The notes under the pieces: model-generated | The model's database searches: none | Seen by the model: only the letters and a program-made list of their open reading frames with translations | What the model was told of the DNA's origin: nothing | Shown: positions 21,809-22,311 of the stretch, piece after piece | Layout: the number at the start of each line of letters is the position of its first letter | Position numbering within the stretch: the first letter of the stretch is position 1 | NCBI GenBank assembly: GCA_963575675.1 | Contig: CAUYUA010000241.1 | Coordinates: 1 to 22,311 of the forward strand | DNA from: CAUYUA01 sp963575675 | GTDB taxonomy: Bacteria; Pseudomonadota; Alphaproteobacteria; Azospirillales; Azospirillaceae | Direction of reading: 5' to 3' | DNA: 22,311 nucleotides | Program-made: the position numbers and the translations under genes

Positions 21809-22311
21809 CGGCGCGGGTTTATATTCCCGGCGACATCGCCGCTCAATCGGTCGGGGCCGATCGAACGGCGAAAGCCGTTGCCGCAGAGGCGAAGGCGCGA
21901 GGGCTTGAGGTGGAGATCATCCGCAACGGCTCGCGCGGTTTGCTTTTTTTAGAGCCTCTGGTCGAAGTCGAGACGGTTTCCGGGCGAATCGCTTATGGTC
22001 CGGTGAAAGAAGCCGATGTCGCCGGCTTGTTCGACGCTGGTTTTCTGAAGGGCGGGGCGCATACGCTCGGCCATGGTCCGACGGAGGCGATTCCGTTATT
22101 GGCGCGGCAGACGCGATTGACATTCGCGCGCGTCGGAGTGATTGATCCTTTATCGCTTGACGATTATCGTCGCTGCGGTGGTCTGCGCGGGCTTGAGCGC
22201 GGGTTAAGTTTGGAGCCGACGGCGATTGTCGAGGCGGTGAGCGCCTCTGGTCTGCGCGGGCCGTCGGGAAGCGGGGTTCCGAAATCGATATCTTTCATTT
22301 TGTGCGGCGAT
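21805..22311 (+). CDS. fdsB: NAD-dependent formate dehydrogenase beta subunit (FMN/NAD-binding, NuoF-like), cut by window end
   Basis: The first 169 codons of a protein that continues past the window. The N-terminal thioredoxin-like domain has the FdsB-type string RGLLFLEPLVEVET and IAYGPVKEADV. RRCGGLRGLERGLSLEP and IVEAVSASGLRG lead into the Rossmann-like FMN domain. Beyond SGLRG, NuoF/FdsB proteins normally have GRGGAGFPTG, then about 15-20 residues to a VNGDEG-type string. Here the sequence reads GPSGSGVPKSISFILCGD, with altered glycines and an apparent deletion. The start codon overlaps the fdsG stop (ATGA). Identity as the fdsB homolog is good; a normal FMN site is not certain. Confidence 0.85.
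   Translation, partial: MTARVYIPGDIAAQSVGADRTAKAVAAEAKARGLEVEIIRNGSRGLLFLEPLVEVETVSGRIAYGPVKEADVAGLFDAGFLKGGAHTLGHGPTEAIPLLARQTRLTFARVGVIDPLSLDDYRRCGGLRGLERGLSLEPTAIVEAVSASGLRGPSGSGVPKSISFILCGD

Overview
The window looks like chromosomal DNA of a Gram-negative proteobacterium, most likely an alphaproteobacterium. The evidence is the NAD-dependent formate dehydrogenase genes of the FdsG/FdsB type, a divergent polysaccharide deacetylase with a long proline-rich linker, an alphaproteobacterial-style hybrid kinase, and strong use of GCG/CGC/GTC words. I cannot name a genus. Most of the window has moderately high GC, but the first ~2.36 kb is strikingly AT-rich and may have a different origin.

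Layout. (1) 54-2356 (+): an AT-rich phosphorelay set made of a stand-alone Hpt protein, a CheY-like receiver and a REC-PAS-HisKA-HATPase hybrid kinase. (2) 2598-7087 (+): a membrane chemoreceptor-like protein with an Aer-type PAS domain, a STAS anti-sigma-antagonist, an RsbW/SpoIIAB-like ATPase and a REC-PP2C phosphatase. Together these have all the parts of a partner-switching pathway. A hairpin/T-run element lies between the STAS and ATPase genes. (3) 11660-7160 (-): an EpmC-like HExxH protein, an unknown 131-aa protein, a single-domain response regulator, phosphoglycerate kinase (pgk) and an MFS transporter. (4) 12081-15598 (+): a large M50-peptidase/HlyD fusion gene split by a complete IS256-family element, with 63-bp perfect inverted repeats and an 8-bp target duplication. 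Removing the element restores a 713-codon frame. (5) 16647-15727 (-): a cation diffusion facilitator, divergent from (6) the deacetylase (16909-19125, +), followed by a small CxxC metal-binding (HMA) protein. (7) 20959-19598 (-): a metallo-beta-lactamase-fold protein. (8) 21323-22311 (+): fdsG and the start of fdsB, overlapping by ATGA; fdsB is cut by the window edge and has an unusual FMN-loop region.

Intergenic DNA holds two apparently related families of dispersed repeats. Family 1 is ~95-105 bp with the core GCTTCGCGAATAA and has three copies. Family 2 is a GCCGTCGC...GCGACGGC stem-loop with two copies. They share a terminal GGGTYCARGGACTG-like module; at 11790-12053 one of each sits head-to-head and looks like a small MITE-like unit. 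No tRNA, rRNA or CRISPR was seen.

The most interesting points are the receptor/partner-switch gene set, the repeat superfamily, the clean IS-disrupted M50-HlyD gene and the odd FdsB loop.
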